64,000 bases of DNA from Agathobaculum sp. NTUH-O15-33 (lineage in GTDB: Bacteria; Bacillota; Clostridia; Oscillospirales; Butyricicoccaceae), in the NCBI RefSeq assembly GCF_033193315.1, contig NZ_CP136187.1, positions 3,541,501 through 3,605,500 of the forward strand, written 5' to 3'. The position numbers and the translations under genes were made by a program. The notes below the pieces were generated by a model that was not told the DNA's origin, did no database searches, and saw nothing but the letters and a program-made list of their open reading frames with translations. Every line of letters starts with the position of its first letter. Position 1 is the first letter of the stretch. Of this stretch, positions 61,153 to 64,000 are shown in pieces.

Positions 61153-61791
61153 TCATTGCATCATGCCCTTCGCCACGACAAGCACGGCTTCCTCGATTAG
61201 ATCCGCGAGGCTAAGCTCCTGACTATCGAAGCACCACATGACTTCGACGCCGATCATGGTGGAAAGAAGGATATCCACGTACCGCTCGGTCGGATACGCC
61301 GTATCGAGCACCCGCTCCGTCTTGCCGCTCTCCACGATCTCGCTTAGGCATTGGAGCAAGGCGCGGTCCCTTCCGTAAAAACTGCGCCCCGGCATGGTAA
61401 AGTAATTCGATATCATGGCCTTAATAATCCCCTTGCCGCGTTTTTCGTACGCGGTATAGGATATCCGTACGAAATGCGTGACCATGTACAGAAAATCCTG
61501 TCCCTTTACCCGCTCGTAGGCCTGCTTGTAAATTTCGTCCGAACATTGGAACGTATAGAAAACAAGCGCCTCTTTCGATTCAAAATGCGTATAGAAGGTG
61601 CCTTTTGCAACATTGGCCGCCGTCGTGATGTCCTCCACGCTGACATTGCCAAAGCCTTTTTCGTTGATCTCCTTCAAGGCGGCGTTATAGATCTTATCCT
61701 TGGTTTCCATTGCCTGCAGCTGGCGCTTGGTTCGTTTGGCGGCCGGTTGCCCGGCATCCATGGCGGTCCGGTCCGCCGGGTTGCTTTTCAT
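61153..61791 (-). CDS. TetR-family transcriptional regulator
   Basis: A 212-residue regulator. After an N-terminal extension of about 30 residues comes the helix-turn-helix (TKDKIYNAALKEINEKGFGN; VAKGTFYTHFESKEAL), then an all-helical ligand domain. I use the ATG at 61791 because GAAGGG lies at a good distance; 61803 is another ATG-like start without one. It probably binds the palindromes at 60707-60737 and so controls the octopine-dehydrogenase-like gene. Confidence 0.9.
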   Translation of the reverse strand: MKSNPADRTAMDAGQPAAKRTKRQLQAMETKDKIYNAALKEINEKGFGNVSVEDITTAANVAKGTFYTHFESKEALVFYTFQCSDEIYKQAYERVKGQDFLYMVTHFVRISYTAYEKRGKGIIKAMISNYFTMPGRSFYGRDRALLQCLSEIVESGKTERVLDTAYPTERYVDILLSTMIGVEVMWCFDSQELSLADLIEEAVLVVAKGMMQ

Positions 61792-61827
61792 GTCGTACAC
61801 CATCCCTTCTCAAACGTGCGTCCGCGC

Positions 61828-62448
61828 TCATTGCTTTGTGTCGGCTACCCCGCCAAAGCATTTGAGAAGATACGGATCGATGCCGTAAAAGTCCTTGATA
61901 TGCTCGCAGTTCAGCGTGCGGATATCGTCCAGATCTCTGCCGCGAATCGCCGCTATGATCGGCTTGTGATGATGGATCTGGATCAGACTGTGCTCGATAT
62001 CGGTGTATTTGGACACCTGAATGAGATGGACCTGCTGATAGATCGCGTATTGCTGCCGGATCAGCTGCGCGTTGCGCGAAATACTAGCGATCTCCAAATG
62101 GAAATCATCATCCGCGCGGATACGCCCGTAAACGTCGCCCCTCGCGGCGGCCTCCTCGCAGCTGTCGGCCATGCGGTCGAGCTGGTCGAAGTCGGACGCG
62201 CTTCCATAGTAGGACGCGAGCTGCGCCGACAAAATATCCTGCGACAGGCGGATCGCGCCGATCTCCTTGATCTCCTCGTCGCTAAAGCATCTAACCGACG
62301 CGCCGCGGTTGGGGCCGATTCTTACCAACCCCTCCGCCGCCAGACGCCGAAGCGCGTCATGGATCGGGGTCCTGCTGATGGAGAGCTTGGCGGATATCTG
62401 AAGTTCGGGGATCCGCGTGCCGGGCAGCAGCTCCATGCGAAAAATCAT
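61828..62448 (-). CDS. GntR-family regulator 3 with missing canonical start
   Basis: A FadR-type GntR regulator with FCD domain (DDFHLEIASISRNAQLI; TDIEHSLIQIHHH). The first ATG, at 62448, falls inside the first helix of the DNA-binding domain. Upstream in the same frame the codons read S-Q-S-E-I-A-Y-Q-Q-I-K-D, typical GntR sequence, but back to the TGA at 62494-62496 there is no ATG, GTG or TTG. The real start is therefore a rare codon (ATC 62490 or ATT 62472), or the gene is slightly truncated. It lies directly upstream of the TetR gene on the same strand. Confidence 0.8.
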   Translation of the reverse strand: MIFRMELLPGTRIPELQISAKLSISRTPIHDALRRLAAEGLVRIGPNRGASVRCFSDEEIKEIGAIRLSQDILSAQLASYYGSASDFDQLDRMADSCEEAAARGDVYGRIRADDDFHLEIASISRNAQLIRQQYAIYQQVHLIQVSKYTDIEHSLIQIHHHKPIIAAIRGRDLDDIRTLNCEHIKDFYGIDPYLLKCFGGVADTKQ

Positions 62449-62642
62449 ATCCTTGATTTGCTGATAAGCAATTTCACTTTGTGAACGGATAGGTCAACAC
62501 CTGCTTTCTTTCCCTCTTGCACCATATAAAAGCAGCATACAATATTTCATTTAATCGGTCAATCGTTTTTTTAGCATTCTTTTTTCCTGTTCCATATAAA
62601 ACTCCATTTTGCACAGTTTTCTTTTGTCCGATTTATCTATAA

Positions 62643-64000
<1,358 letters not shown>

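Overview
The window is a GC-rich chromosomal segment that reads like an anaerobic, gut-type Clostridia (probably Oscillospirales/Butyricicoccaceae-like). The grounds are an O2-sensitive glycyl radical enzyme with its activase, pyruvate:ferredoxin oxidoreductase, an adenosylcobalamin mutase-type enzyme, an S-layer (SLH) protein, strong Gram-positive Shine-Dalgarno sites with some TTG/GTG starts, and TTGACA-N17-TATAAT-type promoters. The genus is an inference. I see no rRNA, tRNA, CRISPR array, phage or transposase genes.

Region by region: (1) 1-4.1 kb, minus strand: a glucitol/sorbitol-type PTS operon (SorC-type regulator, GutM, EIIC, EIIB, EIIA, then a dehydrogenase cut by the window edge). 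(2) 4.4-9.3 kb: a Crp/Fnr regulator with thioredoxin, a large VWA/SpaA/SLH surface protein broken by one frameshift, and a lipoprotein. (3) 9.7-26.2 kb: a catabolic locus with two paralogous GntR regulators, an EamA transporter, a GPH symporter, aldehyde dehydrogenase, a single-chain B12-dependent mutase-like enzyme, an alpha/beta hydrolase, a hydantoinase/oxoprolinase-family ATPase, a class III aminotransferase, an SDR, alanine dehydrogenase and an IolB-like isomerase. Promoters of at least four of these units carry the same AT-rich operator embedded in the core promoter, including one almost perfectly symmetric divergent promoter at 23249-23288. (4) 26.4-32.7 kb: a LacI regulator, a tripartite tricarboxylate transporter (TctC-TctB-TctA), an FAD oxidoreductase and a 271-residue protein that looks like a GroEL equatorial domain without an apical domain. 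(5) 32.7-42 kb: three MATE exporters, a short UvrA-like ABC protein, and a TPR/DUF4037/DUF4125 trio. (6) 42.2-49.4 kb: an iron alcohol dehydrogenase, an orphan PPDK C-terminal-like domain, an XRE regulator and pyruvate carboxylase. (7) 49.7-62.5 kb: a BCCT carrier, AGCS symporter, TIM-barrel isomerase, AraC regulator, glycyl-radical activase, YgjV-like membrane protein, GCVE-type glycyl radical enzyme, octopine/nopaline-dehydrogenase-family enzyme, TetR and GntR regulators. (8) 62.8 kb to the end: the N-terminal part of pyruvate:ferredoxin oxidoreductase.

How they may work together (inference): in region 3 the aminotransferase would hand an amino group to pyruvate, alanine dehydrogenase would regenerate pyruvate, aldehyde dehydrogenase would oxidise the semialdehyde, and the B12 enzyme would rearrange a carbon skeleton, possibly kept active by the neighbouring ASKHA-fold protein. 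Region 7 looks like an uptake-plus-radical-lyase pathway for a quaternary amine, amino acid or opine-like compound. The substrates of both loci cannot be read from sequence alone.

Dispersed palindromic elements are frequent. Three copies of one MITE-like element each sit within about 50 bases of a stop codon, and a second hairpin family also lies just downstream of genes.
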